From Clostridiales bacterium (GTDB lineage Bacteria; Bacillota; Clostridia; Christensenellales; Aristaeellaceae): 14,061 nt of DNA. This document shows positions 1 to 6,540 of the stretch, in pieces. The stretch lies in assembly GCA_004555155.1 (NCBI GenBank), contig SFJH01000043.1, forward strand, positions 1 to 14,061, read 5' to 3'. The position numbers and the translations under genes are program-made. Positions within the stretch are counted from its first letter, which is position 1; the number at the start of each line of letters is the position of its first letter. A model generated the notes under the pieces. It saw only the letters and a list, made by a program, of their open reading frames with translations. It was not told the DNA's origin and did no database searches.

Positions 1-81
1 GTCGCTAAGAGGATTGGCTACGGCTATAGGGATGATAATTACTTCTTCCTCATCGTTCGAGCCCTTTCCTCCGTAGCCTAG
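1..81 (+). CDS. Transposase C-terminal fragment (ISL3-like), truncated by the window edge
   Basis: An open plus-strand frame enters the window at base 1 and stops at TAG (79-81), encoding 26 residues that begin VAKRIGYGYRDDNYFFL. The KRxGYGYRDxxYFFL pattern (basic-aromatic, then a YGYR motif close to the C-terminus) is like the tail of ISL3-family transposases. This rests on recalled family features, not a database hit. No catalytic residue is visible because only the tail is present. Its stop codon overlaps the stop of the convergent secreted-protein gene. The frame could also be coincidental, but the motif and the repeat-like sequence just after it argue for a real IS end. Confidence 0.45.
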   Translation, partial: VAKRIGYGYRDDNYFFLIVRALSSVA

Positions 82-98
82 CTTTCCGTGAAGAACCC
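1..98 (+). mobile_element. Right end of an insertion sequence (ISL3-like), partial
   Basis: The first 81 bases encode what looks like a transposase C-terminus on the plus strand. It is followed 17 bases later by CTTTCCGTGAAGAACCC (82-98), whose reverse complement GGGTTCTTCACGGAAAG resembles the GGnTCTTC type of terminal inverted repeat that I recall for ISL3-family elements. The stretch 13-60 is visibly more AT-rich than the genes beside it, which fits foreign DNA. Only one end is in the window, so neither the matching left repeat nor a target-site duplication can be seen. The element boundary at 98 is inferred. Confidence 0.45.
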
Positions 99-533
99 GT
101 TTTCAACGCTGCCGACGACCAGATCCATCCGATCGATGGCGTCGCCGTCGCCGGAGAAGATCTCGATCCAAACGCCGTCCGAAACCCGCAGGCGCAGACC
201 GCCTTCGATCTCCTCCCGCGCACACCGGAAGCTCATCATGTCCAGCCAGCGGCACAGCTGCCGCACGCCGGGCCGCGCATCCCCGGCGGCCTTCATCCCG
301 TCATAGCTGTCGGCCGGGCCGTACTGCGCCGCATTGATGATGTACAGCGCGGTGACGAGATCCGCATAGTCCGACGGCGAAGCAGCCTCCAGCTGCGCGC
401 GCAGTCCGTCTCCGTCGAGGATTTCCTGCTGGATCGGGTATTCCTTTCCCGGCTCCAGGATGATTGTTTCCGCCAGAGCGGCCGACCACAGCAGGCACAT
501 CGCCGCCAGCGCCGCGAACAGTCGTCTTTTCAT
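78..533 (-). CDS. Small secreted protein of unknown function, probably 3'-truncated by an IS
   Basis: Encodes about 151 residues. The start at 533 is chosen because an AGGAGG ribosome site lies 8 nt before it; the in-frame ATG at 539 is only 2 nt from that site. The N-terminus is a clear signal peptide: MKRR, a hydrophobic core, then SAALA followed by ETI, so the protein is probably exported. The mature part is acidic with no motif I recognise and no lipobox cysteine at the cleavage site. It starts 13 nt after the stop of the uronate-reductase-like gene, whose stop codon abuts the ribosome site, so the two are very likely cotranscribed and coupled. The last residues (GFFTES) and the TAG stop appear to be encoded by the terminal repeat of the IS at 1-98, so the native C-terminus may be lost. 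Function unknown. Confidence 0.7.
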   Translation of the reverse strand: MKRRLFAALAAMCLLWSAALAETIILEPGKEYPIQQEILDGDGLRAQLEAASPSDYADLVTALYIINAAQYGPADSYDGMKAAGDARPGVRQLCRWLDMMSFRCAREEIEGGLRLRVSDGVWIEIFSGDGDAIDRMDLVVGSVENGFFTES

Positions 534-546
534 GTTCATTTCCTCC

Positions 547-1941
547 TCACATGCTCAGATTCTGAATGACCGCATCCTCCAGGCCGTCGATTTCGCGCAG
601 GTCTTCGCCCCAGAGCGCCCGGTCGGACAGCACCGCATAGGCCAGCGAATCCGGCGGCATGTCCGACGACAGCCGGGAGAACGCCTCCAGCACGTCTCCG
701 CGCTCATGCACGGGCACCCTCTCCTCGCCCACCACGGTTTCATAGCCGCCGTCCGTCGGGCGCGCATCCGCATACAGCAGGATCAGCGCGCTCAGCGCGA
801 CGGTCAGATTTTTCGGCGGCTCGAAGTGCTCGTTCGCATACGCGCGCAGCGCGGGCAGCACGCCCCGGATGAACTTGTGCGCCAGCCCGCGGGCCGCGTC
901 CGGCAGGCGATTGTCGTTCATGGGATTGGAATACCGCTCGTAGCAGCGGATGATATAGGGCGTGAGCGCTTCCTTCGACATCGGCGCATAGGGCAGCACC
1001 TCGTCCAGCAGCGCATGTCCCACCAGATCGCGCAGCGGCTCGTCCTTCATGCACTCCGCCAGCGTGGCGTTGCCATGCAGCAGACCCGCGGCGGCAATGG
1101 CGAACAGCCCCGCATCGAACACGCGCTGCTTTTTCATGATCGCTTCGCCCAGATCTCCGACGAACCGGATCTGCGGACACCTCTCCAGCGGCAGCGCTGC
1201 CTGAAGCGCCGCGTCCGCGCGGATGGCCCACAGGCCGTAGGGCTCCGCCAGATGGATCATCGCGTCCGCATAGTTCATCTCCGCGCACAGCCGCGCGGCC
1301 TCCTCCGCATCGCTGCGGAACACCAGACAGTCCGCCAGCGCGGGCAGGAAGCGGCAGCTGTCCAGCCATCCGGCGAAATCCGCGCCCGCGCGCCACCGGC
1401 CGGCATAGTCCAGCGTCCGCTCCCGCAGCGCGGCGGCGCAGCGCTCGTCCTCGCCGCAGACGATCACGCTGAGGCCGTCCAGACCTCTGCGCCAGCGCTC
1501 GACCAGGAACCGGGCCGCCAGTGCGGCGCACACCGCGTCGCGATCGGCAAACTCTCCGGTCTCATCCGTGTGCAGCAGCGCAAAGCGGATCTCCGGACTG
1601 CCGGCCAGCGCCATCAGCGCGTCGTCGTCCTCCGCGGGATCCAGCGCCTGCAGCACGCACTGCACCACCTGCTCGCGCCGCACCTGCCGCTCGTCCTCCT
1701 CGCCGCGCACAAACACGGTGTACAGCCCGTCCTGCGCCTTCAGCGGCTGCGCAAAGCCGTCCTGTCCCGGCTGCACCACGGCCAGTCCCACGTTTGCGCC
1801 CTCGCGGTTCGCGTCGTCGATCAGGCGGTCCACCAGTCCGAGCAGCATCGCATCGTCGCCGAACTGCACGCCGCACAGCCGGTCGGGCCGATTGGCGGGA
1901 ATCTCATAGTCCGCCAGAATTCCAAGGTTCAAATGCTTCAT
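547..1941 (-). CDS. Tagaturonate reductase / mannitol dehydrogenase family protein, catalytic residues altered
   Basis: 464 residues from ATG 1941, which has GAGGG 8 nt upstream; an in-frame GTG at 1956 is less likely. By eye it follows E. coli UxaB along its length: VQFGDDAMLL (about 26-35, UxaB IQFGEGNFLR), VGLAVVQP, AQDGLYTVFVRG (69-80), SPEIRF (115-120), GWLDSCRF (191-198) and RYSNP near 336-340. The family is NAD-dependent and interconverts tagaturonate and altronate, or related polyols. The family catalytic pattern K-x4-N-x2-H (UxaB KVAILNGAH) reads K271-QRVF-D276-AG-L279 here, so only the lysine remains. The second glycine of the nucleotide-binding GxG is Asp, and the PCE motif is missing. 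It may be a pseudoenzyme or have a changed substrate. It has its own promoter and is followed by the coupled secreted-protein gene. Confidence 0.72.
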   Translation of the reverse strand: MKHLNLGILADYEIPANRPDRLCGVQFGDDAMLLGLVDRLIDDANREGANVGLAVVQPGQDGFAQPLKAQDGLYTVFVRGEEDERQVRREQVVQCVLQALDPAEDDDALMALAGSPEIRFALLHTDETGEFADRDAVCAALAARFLVERWRRGLDGLSVIVCGEDERCAAALRERTLDYAGRWRAGADFAGWLDSCRFLPALADCLVFRSDAEEAARLCAEMNYADAMIHLAEPYGLWAIRADAALQAALPLERCPQIRFVGDLGEAIMKKQRVFDAGLFAIAAAGLLHGNATLAECMKDEPLRDLVGHALLDEVLPYAPMSKEALTPYIIRCYERYSNPMNDNRLPDAARGLAHKFIRGVLPALRAYANEHFEPPKNLTVALSALILLYADARPTDGGYETVVGEERVPVHERGDVLEAFSRLSSDMPPDSLAYAVLSDRALWGEDLREIDGLEDAVIQNLSM

Positions 1942-1973
1942 TGCCCAATCCCTCACATCTTCTTGTCCCGGAT

Positions 1974-2002
1974 ATTATAGCACATCCGCCCGCCGAAGAC
2001 AA
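1974..2002 (-). promoter_or_regulatory. Promoter of the uronate-reductase-like gene
   Basis: Reading the minus strand, a TTGTCT -35 (1997-2002) is followed after exactly 17 bp by a perfect TATAAT -10 (1974-1979). The predicted start is near 1967, leaving a leader of about 25 nt before the ATG at 1941. The -35 box abuts the left palindrome of the tandem repeat array. Confidence 0.75.
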
Positions 2003-2004
2003 CG

Positions 2005-2435
2005 CCCGCCGCGCGGCGGGAAAAACCTTTCGTCCGGCTCAGGGGCTTCCGCGCTGCGCGCAGACGCACGTCCGCCCGCGCGGTGGGAGAAACCTTCCGT
2101 CCGGCTCGGGGGCTCCCGCGCTGCGCACAGACGCACATCCGCCCGCCGTGCGGTGGGGAAAACCTTTCGTCCGGATTTGGGGCTCCCGCGCTGCACGCAG
2201 ATGCACGTCCGCCCGCGATGGAGGAAACCTTCCGTCCGGCTCGGGGTTTCCGCGCTGCGTGCAGACGCACGTCCGCCCGCGCGGTGGGAGAAACCTTCCG
2301 TCCGGCTCGGGGGCTCCCGCGCTGCGTGCAGTCGCACGTCCGCCGCGCGGAGAGGAAAACCTTTCGTCCGGCTCGGGGGGCTCCCGCGCTGCACACAGAC
2401 GCACGTCCGCCCGCCGCGCTTCGCGCGGCGGGCGG
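2005..2435. repeat. Six-copy tandem repeat array (65-70 bp units) bounded by GC palindromes
   Basis: This fills the gap between the 3' end of the large surface-protein gene and the next promoter. The shared AAACCTT(T/C)CGTCCGG start recurs at 2023, 2090, 2160, 2225, 2291 and 2357 (spacings 67, 70, 65, 66, 66), with a degenerate seventh near 2435. Each unit then has GGGGCTCCCGCGCTGC, a short CTGCryrCAG palindrome (perfect in copy 1, CTGCGCGCAG) and ACGCACGTCCGCC. The left edge is a perfect 16-bp palindrome, CCCGCCGCGCGGCGGG (2005-2020). The right edge is a 13-bp hairpin of the same sequence family, and unit junctions carry decayed forms such as CCCGCGCGGTGGG. Unit lengths are not multiples of three, so the open frames across it are not a conserved protein repeat. 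I read it as non-coding, possibly a REP/BIME-like element. Confidence 0.85.
2407..2435 (-). terminator. Perfect 13-bp GC hairpin after the surface-protein gene
   Basis: CCGCCCGCCGCGC (2407-2419), loop TTC, and GCGCGGCGGGCGG (2423-2435) form a perfect stem 19 nt beyond the TAA of the surface-protein gene. It is well placed to stop transcription or protect the 3' end, but no T-run follows on the minus strand, so it is not a standard intrinsic terminator. It is also the right boundary of the tandem array and may be part of that repeat family. Confidence 0.4.
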
Positions 2436-2454
2436 AATCTTCCCTGAATCGATT

Positions 2455-5400
2455 TTATTCCTGCGCGGTGCAGGTGAAGATCAGGCTGCCCCAGACCACA
2501 TCCTCCTCAGAGACGGCGGTGGTGGGCACTGCGCCGACATACAGCCGGTAGGTGCCCGCAGGGAAAGCGGATACGTCCACGGTCACGGTGTTCGCCGTGG
2601 TCTTGTCCAGCTCCAGCCGGTCGCCGTTGCTGTTGAGCAGGTACAGCAGATAGCCCTGGACATTGCCCCGGTTCATCCAGCTGAATACGGCGGTGGTTCC
2701 GTTCACATAGGGCATGCCGGTCTCATCGTAGGTCGCGCCCTCCAGCACGATCTCCGGCTGGGTCACGGTCTCCGGCGTTTCGGTGGGCGCAGGGGAGGGC
2801 ACGGTGAACTGCGCCTCGCTCCACACTGCCTCGCCGCCTCCGGTGGGATACGCGGCCACCTGGAGCGTGTACACCTCGCCGGGATTCAGCTGAGAGGCCT
2901 TGAGCGTGCCGCTGGTGCTGGTGGAATTCTCCAGCATGGTGCGGCGGTTGCCGGAGCCGTCGGTGATGTACACGGAGTAGCTCTCCACATCGCCGGTGGC
3001 ACTCCAGTCAAAGGAAACGGTTTCGCCGGTGATCTCGATCACGCCGCCGGGCGCGCTGCCGTTCACGGACAGCGACAGGCTCTCAATCCGGCCGGGCGCC
3101 CGGGTGGGCTCGGCCGTGGGCGCCGCAGTGGGCGCGTCGGTGGCGGAGGCGGCAGGCACGCCGAAGCGCGCCTCCTGCCAGACCATGTCCGACTCGCCGC
3201 CGCCGACGGGCAGCGCGCCGACGCGGATGGTGTAAACCATGCCGGGCGTCAGCGACGCCGCCTGGAACGCGCCGGAGGTGCGGTCGGTGGCCTCGTCCTG
3301 ATAGAAGATATCGCCGTTGCCGTCGGTGACGTAGACATAGTAGTCGCTCACCGCGCCGGAGACGGCCCACTCGAAGGTCACGCGGTCGCCGGTCACGGCG
3401 TACACGCCGTCGGCCATCTCGCCGCCGCCAAGGTTCAGCGCGAGCTCCACGGCCTGAACCGGCGCCTGGGTGGGCTCGGCCGTGGGCGCGTCGGTGGGAT
3501 TGACGGTCATGCCGCGATCGGTGAACTCCTCCAGATAGGACAGCGTCTTCGCGTCGGCCACGCCGGTCTCCGGCACGGTGTCCGCGCCCAGGTTGGCGTT
3601 GACATACTTCTGGAAGGTCAGCACGGCGTTGGCCGTGCCCTGGCCGTACACGCCGTCGTCGCTGCCTCCGGGCAGCAGACCGGCGGAAATCAGCATCTGC
3701 TGGACGTACTGGATGGACTCCTTCGGGGAATCCTTGTCCACCACGAAATTGTCCTCGCCCTGATCGGGCGCGTCGGTGGGCTCGGGGGTCGGCGCATCGG
3801 TGGGCGCCTGGGTGGGCGCATCCGTGGGCGTCTGGGTGGGCGCCTGGGTGGGATTGACCACCATGCCGCGATCGACGAATTCCTCCAGATAGGACAGCGT
3901 CTTCGCGTCGCCGACGCCGGTCTCCGGCAGCGTGCCCGCGCCGAGGTTGGCGTTGACATACTTCTGGAAGGTCAGCATGGCGTTGACCGTGCCCTGGCCG
4001 TACACGCCGTCGTCGCCGCCCTCGGACAGCAGACCCACGGCGACCAGCATCTGCTGGACGTACTGGATGGATTCCTTCGGGGAATCCTTGTCCACCACGA
4101 AATTGTCCTCGCCCTGATCGGGGATTTCCGTGGGCTCGGGCGTGGGCGCGTCGGTGGGCTCCGCGGTGGGCGCGGGCGTGGGCGTGCTGGGCAGCACGGG
4201 CTCCGGCGTAGGCGTGGCCGGGGCGGGCGTGGCGGTGGCCTGCTGCAGGTTCTCCCACCACTCCACATAGTAGTTCAGATACGCCATGGTGTTGGGATCC
4301 ACCACGCCGGAGACCTCCAGCGCGTTATAGCCCTGCAGCTGGTTGACGCGCTGCTGGAACTTCTTCACCGCGGCGGTGGTGGTGGTGCCGTAGACGCCGT
4401 CGTCCGTACCGGGATTCATCAGGCCCAGTACGATCAGCTTGCGCTGCACGGCCTTGATGTCGTTCTTGGAGGAGTTCTTGTCCACGGTCATGCCCTGATC
4501 GGGATCGGGCGTGACGGCCTGGGTGGGCGTGGGCGTGGGCTTCACGGAATCGGTGCCGTAGAGCCACTGCAGCGTCTTCGGGCCCGCGATGCCGTCCACG
4601 CTCAGCTTCTCGCTGGGGCGGATCGCGGTGTTGACGTAGTTCTGGAAGTCCTTCACGGCCTGCTTTGTGGCCGCGTCGTAGCTGCCGTTGACGTTTCCGG
4701 AGGCCAGCCAGCCCAGCGCCGCCAGCCGCTGCTGCAGGCTGGTAATCTGCTCCTTCGGGGAGGAGCCGCTGATGGTGGAGCTGTACTTGGTGGCCTCGGG
4801 GCGGATGGTGGGCTTCGGCGTGGCGGTGGAGGACTGGCTGAGCTTGTTGTCAAAGTCCTGGTTCACATCGCCTGCGTAGGTATAATCCATCCACGACTGC
4901 TCCGGATCCACCAGCGCCGCGAAGGTGGCGGTGGCATAGGGCGTGGGCGTGGGCGTTTCCGCCGGAGCCCACACGCCGGTGGTGGAATTGGGCGCGAGGG
5001 TGGGATTCTGCACCAGATCGTTGGCGGAATTCAGCGCGCCGTTCACCAGCGAGACGATCACGATGGCCGCCACGGCCACCACGGCCACGGCGATGCCCAC
5101 GATCACGCCCACCTGCTTCAGGCCCGCCTTGCCCTCGTCCTCGTCCTCGTTCCGCGCGCGGCCGGCGGCTGCGGCGGACTTCCGCTGGGCGATGTAAGCG
5201 GTGCCGTTCTCCTCGAAGTAGAAGTGGCGCTTGTGGGGATCCTCCACGCCCTCCACGCTGGCGCGGAGCTTCTTCATGCCCTTGTCGAACTGATCCTCCT
5301 GTCCGGCGACGGGCGCGACGGAGCCGTCGTTCAGGCGCTCGGCGCAGTCGCGGGGCAGGTATTCGCGCAGGCGCAGCTTGTTTTCGCGCTTGGTGTCAAA

Positions 5401-5592
5401 GGCGGCGTAGACGATGCCGGTGGCGTCCTGGCCCAGGGCGCGGCCCACCAGGAACCGGTCGTGATACACCAGCGTGCCCGGCAGCATCTGCACCTGCGGC
5501 ACCGCCGCCCGGGAATCCCGTCCGCAGTGGGGGCAGATGGGCTGGCCCTGTCTGTCCTCAAAGCAGTACATGCAAAGTTCTTCGTATGCCAT
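2455..5592 (-). CDS. Membrane-anchored zinc-ribbon / kinase N-lobe / peptidoglycan-binding / Ig-like surface protein
   Basis: 1045 residues from ATG 5592, which has AGGGG 8 nt upstream; an in-frame TTG at 5619 lacks this. Order: zinc ribbon with C7, C10, C20, C23 (CMYC, CPHC); a Ser/Thr kinase N-lobe remnant at about 36-136, with a Gly-rich loop (LGQDATGIVY, 53-62), REYLP where the kinase has its VAIK lysine (K to R), and FEENGTAYIA at the position leading into the hinge, after which the kinase ends with no HRD or DFG; acidic/basic juxtamembrane; one membrane helix at about 161-183; four peptidoglycan-binding_1 type repeats (about 274-346, 367-441, 497-571, 615-689) joined by PTPTP/APTxAPT linkers; three Ig-like beta domains (about 713-813, 834-932, 944-1045). 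Topology should be N-in, C-out, with wall-binding stalk. No enzyme domain is visible. It may sense or tether the cell wall; function unproven. Repeats 3 and 4 are near-identical at DNA level. Confidence 0.85.
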   Translation of the reverse strand: MAYEELCMYCFEDRQGQPICPHCGRDSRAAVPQVQMLPGTLVYHDRFLVGRALGQDATGIVYAAFDTKRENKLRLREYLPRDCAERLNDGSVAPVAGQEDQFDKGMKKLRASVEGVEDPHKRHFYFEENGTAYIAQRKSAAAAGRARNEDEDEGKAGLKQVGVIVGIAVAVVAVAAIVIVSLVNGALNSANDLVQNPTLAPNSTTGVWAPAETPTPTPYATATFAALVDPEQSWMDYTYAGDVNQDFDNKLSQSSTATPKPTIRPEATKYSSTISGSSPKEQITSLQQRLAALGWLASGNVNGSYDAATKQAVKDFQNYVNTAIRPSEKLSVDGIAGPKTLQWLYGTDSVKPTPTPTQAVTPDPDQGMTVDKNSSKNDIKAVQRKLIVLGLMNPGTDDGVYGTTTTAAVKKFQQRVNQLQGYNALEVSGVVDPNTMAYLNYYVEWWENLQQATATPAPATPTPEPVLPSTPTPAPTAEPTDAPTPEPTEIPDQGEDNFVVDKDSPKESIQYVQQMLVAVGLLSEGGDDGVYGQGTVNAMLTFQKYVNANLGAGTLPETGVGDAKTLSYLEEFVDRGMVVNPTQAPTQTPTDAPTQAPTDAPTPEPTDAPDQGEDNFVVDKDSPKESIQYVQQMLISAGLLPGGSDDGVYGQGTANAVLTFQKYVNANLGADTVPETGVADAKTLSYLEEFTDRGMTVNPTDAPTAEPTQAPVQAVELALNLGGGEMADGVYAVTGDRVTFEWAVSGAVSDYYVYVTDGNGDIFYQDEATDRTSGAFQAASLTPGMVYTIRVGALPVGGGESDMVWQEARFGVPAASATDAPTAAPTAEPTRAPGRIESLSLSVNGSAPGGVIEITGETVSFDWSATGDVESYSVYITDGSGNRRTMLENSTSTSGTLKASQLNPGEVYTLQVAAYPTGGGEAVWSEAQFTVPSPAPTETPETVTQPEIVLEGATYDETGMPYVNGTTAVFSWMNRGNVQGYLLYLLNSNGDRLELDKTTANTVTVDVSAFPAGTYRLYVGAVPTTAVSEEDVVWGSLIFTCTAQE
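3514..4119 (-). repeat. Duplicated peptidoglycan-binding segment within the surface-protein gene
   Basis: Two blocks of about 252 bp (3514-3765 and 3868-4119) are offset by 354 bp (118 codons) and nearly identical at DNA level. For example, a stretch of over 45 bp around 3721-3770 recurs at 4075-4124. They encode peptidoglycan-binding repeats 4 and 3, each beginning DQGEDNFVVDKDSPKES. Differences cluster in the middle (SEGG versus PGGS). This points to recent in-frame tandem duplication, with a Thr/Pro linker between copies. Confidence 0.85.
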
Positions 5593-5624
5593 ATACTCAA
5601 CCCCTTGTGGTCCATCCAAATCGG

Positions 5625-5641
5625 CGATCGCAGTGCGATCG
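5625..5641. promoter_or_regulatory. Palindrome in the leader of the surface-protein gene
   Basis: CGATCGCA-G-TGCGATCG is a perfect odd-length palindrome about 33 nt upstream of the ATG at 5592. In RNA it could fold as a 7-bp stem (CGATCGC/GCGATCG) with a three-base loop. It may be an operator or leader hairpin. No confident -35/-10 pair is visible between 5593 and 5748, so the gene may be read from the upstream HAD gene promoter. Confidence 0.3.
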
Positions 5642-5748
5642 ATCTGTTTCTTTGACGTAAGAATCCTTCCGCAGGTTCACTTCGGTGCGGACGCGGACGC
5701 AGATTTCAGGAAAAATATCATGATTTTGTCCGATTTCCGTCCGCCGCG

Positions 5749-6390
5749 CTACAGCAGCACGCTCCGCAGCTCTTCCACGGTATCCACGATGCGCTCCGCG
5801 CCGGAGGCCTCAAACTCCTCCCGGGAGCCGTAGCCGTAGCCCACGGCCACGGTGTGCATGCCCAGCGCCCGGCCGGCGTCCACGTCGAAGCAGCGGTCGC
5901 CCACCATCCAGGCGCGGCGCAGATCCGCTCCCTGGGGCAGCACGGAGAGCACCTGGGCGCGCTTGTCGGCGGAATGGCTGCCCGGCGCGGGGCCGGCCAC
6001 GCCGTCGAAGCAGTCCGTCAGGCCGAAATGCCGGATGATGCGCCGCAGAAACGCCTCCGGCTTGCCCGACGCCACGGCCACCCACGCGCCCGCGGTCTTC
6101 AGCTCCCGAAGCAGCTCGGGGATGCCCGGATAGAGCTCGGACTCGAACAGGCCGATCGTGGAATAGCGCTCCCGATAGAGCCGGATGGCCTCCTCGGCCT
6201 CACACGCGCTCAGGCCGCACAGAACCTGGAAGGAATCGAACAGCGGCGGCCCCACGAACCGGCGCAGCACATCCTCTCCGGGATCGGGTCGTCCCATCTG
6301 CTCCAGCGCATAGCGCGCGCTGTTGAGAATGCCGGGGCCGGTCTCGGCGATGGTGCCGTCAAAATCAAAAATCGCGATCTCGCAGTGCAT
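5749..6390 (-). CDS. HAD-superfamily hydrolase, subfamily IA (phosphoglycolate phosphatase / 5'-nucleotidase-like)
   Basis: 213 residues from ATG 6390, which has GAGG 9 nt upstream; the ATG three codons earlier (6399) sits directly on the GAGG and is less likely. All four HAD motifs are present: DFDGT (nucleophile D9, acid D11), S109 in VASGKP, K143, and GDRCFDVDA (D165, D169). The helical cap has the FVGPPLFDSF and LYRERYSTIGLFESELYPGI signatures of the phosphoglycolate phosphatase / HAD 5'-nucleotidase branch. A soluble Mg-dependent phosphatase is expected; the substrate cannot be set from sequence. Length is typical. It stands upstream of the surface-protein gene with a 156-bp gap and no clear terminator between them. 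Confidence 0.88.
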   Translation of the reverse strand: MHCEIAIFDFDGTIAETGPGILNSARYALEQMGRPDPGEDVLRRFVGPPLFDSFQVLCGLSACEAEEAIRLYRERYSTIGLFESELYPGIPELLRELKTAGAWVAVASGKPEAFLRRIIRHFGLTDCFDGVAGPAPGSHSADKRAQVLSVLPQGADLRRAWMVGDRCFDVDAGRALGMHTVAVGYGYGSREEFEASGAERIVDTVEELRSVLL

Positions 6391-6422
6391 TTCTGTCATC
6401 CTCGCATGCTTCTATTTGCCCA

Positions 6423-6443
6423 TGATACAGCATTATTGTATCA
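6423..6443. promoter_or_regulatory. Dyad operator-like site at the HAD gene promoter
   Basis: TGATACA-N7-TGTATCA (perfect 7-bp arms) lies 33 nt upstream of the chosen start of the HAD gene. On the minus strand it contains TACAAT (6435-6440), a plausible -10 in an AT-rich stretch, although no convincing -35 lies 17 bp away. A repressor dimer bound here would cover the -10. The regulator is unknown. Confidence 0.45.
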
Positions 6444-6489
6444 GATAAATATGACTTTGACGGGACCCGCGTGTAACAATTCGCATAAA

Positions 6490-6527
6490 GAAGCGCCGCT
6501 TCCCGCGATTTCGCGAAGCGGCGCTTC
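6490..6527 (-). terminator. Intrinsic terminator of the deacetylase gene
   Basis: GAAGCGCCGCTT (6490-6501) and AAGCGGCGCTTC (6516-6527) pair as a perfect 12-bp stem, with a further CGCG/CGCG pairing inside the loop. On the minus strand the stem is followed by TTTAT, a short U-tract. It lies 13 nt past the deacetylase stop. Confidence 0.7.
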
Positions 6528-6540
6528 CCATCATTCGGTT

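Noticed and set aside
460..1980. Plus-strand frames of several hundred codons opposite the uronate-reductase-like gene, and similar ones at 5854-7266 and 8045-9700
   Set aside because: Antisense shadows with arginine- and alanine-rich composition and no family motifs, opposite well-supported genes.
2023..2435. Possible CRISPR array
   Set aside because: The whole unit is conserved, including what would be the spacer, and no cas gene is present.
1953..2447. Open frames on both strands through the tandem array, giving repeated peptides such as EPPSRTEGF
   Set aside because: Units vary between 65 and 70 bp, so no frame is kept from unit to unit. Several frames on both strands are open simply because the DNA is GC-rich, and none has a ribosome site.
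2083..5655. A plus-strand open frame of 1190 codons opposite the surface-protein gene
   Set aside because: It is an antisense shadow: Gly/His/Leu/Arg/Val-rich low-complexity translation with no domain, no ribosome site, and full overlap with a gene whose domains are clear. The GC-rich third positions of the real gene remove stops from the other strand.
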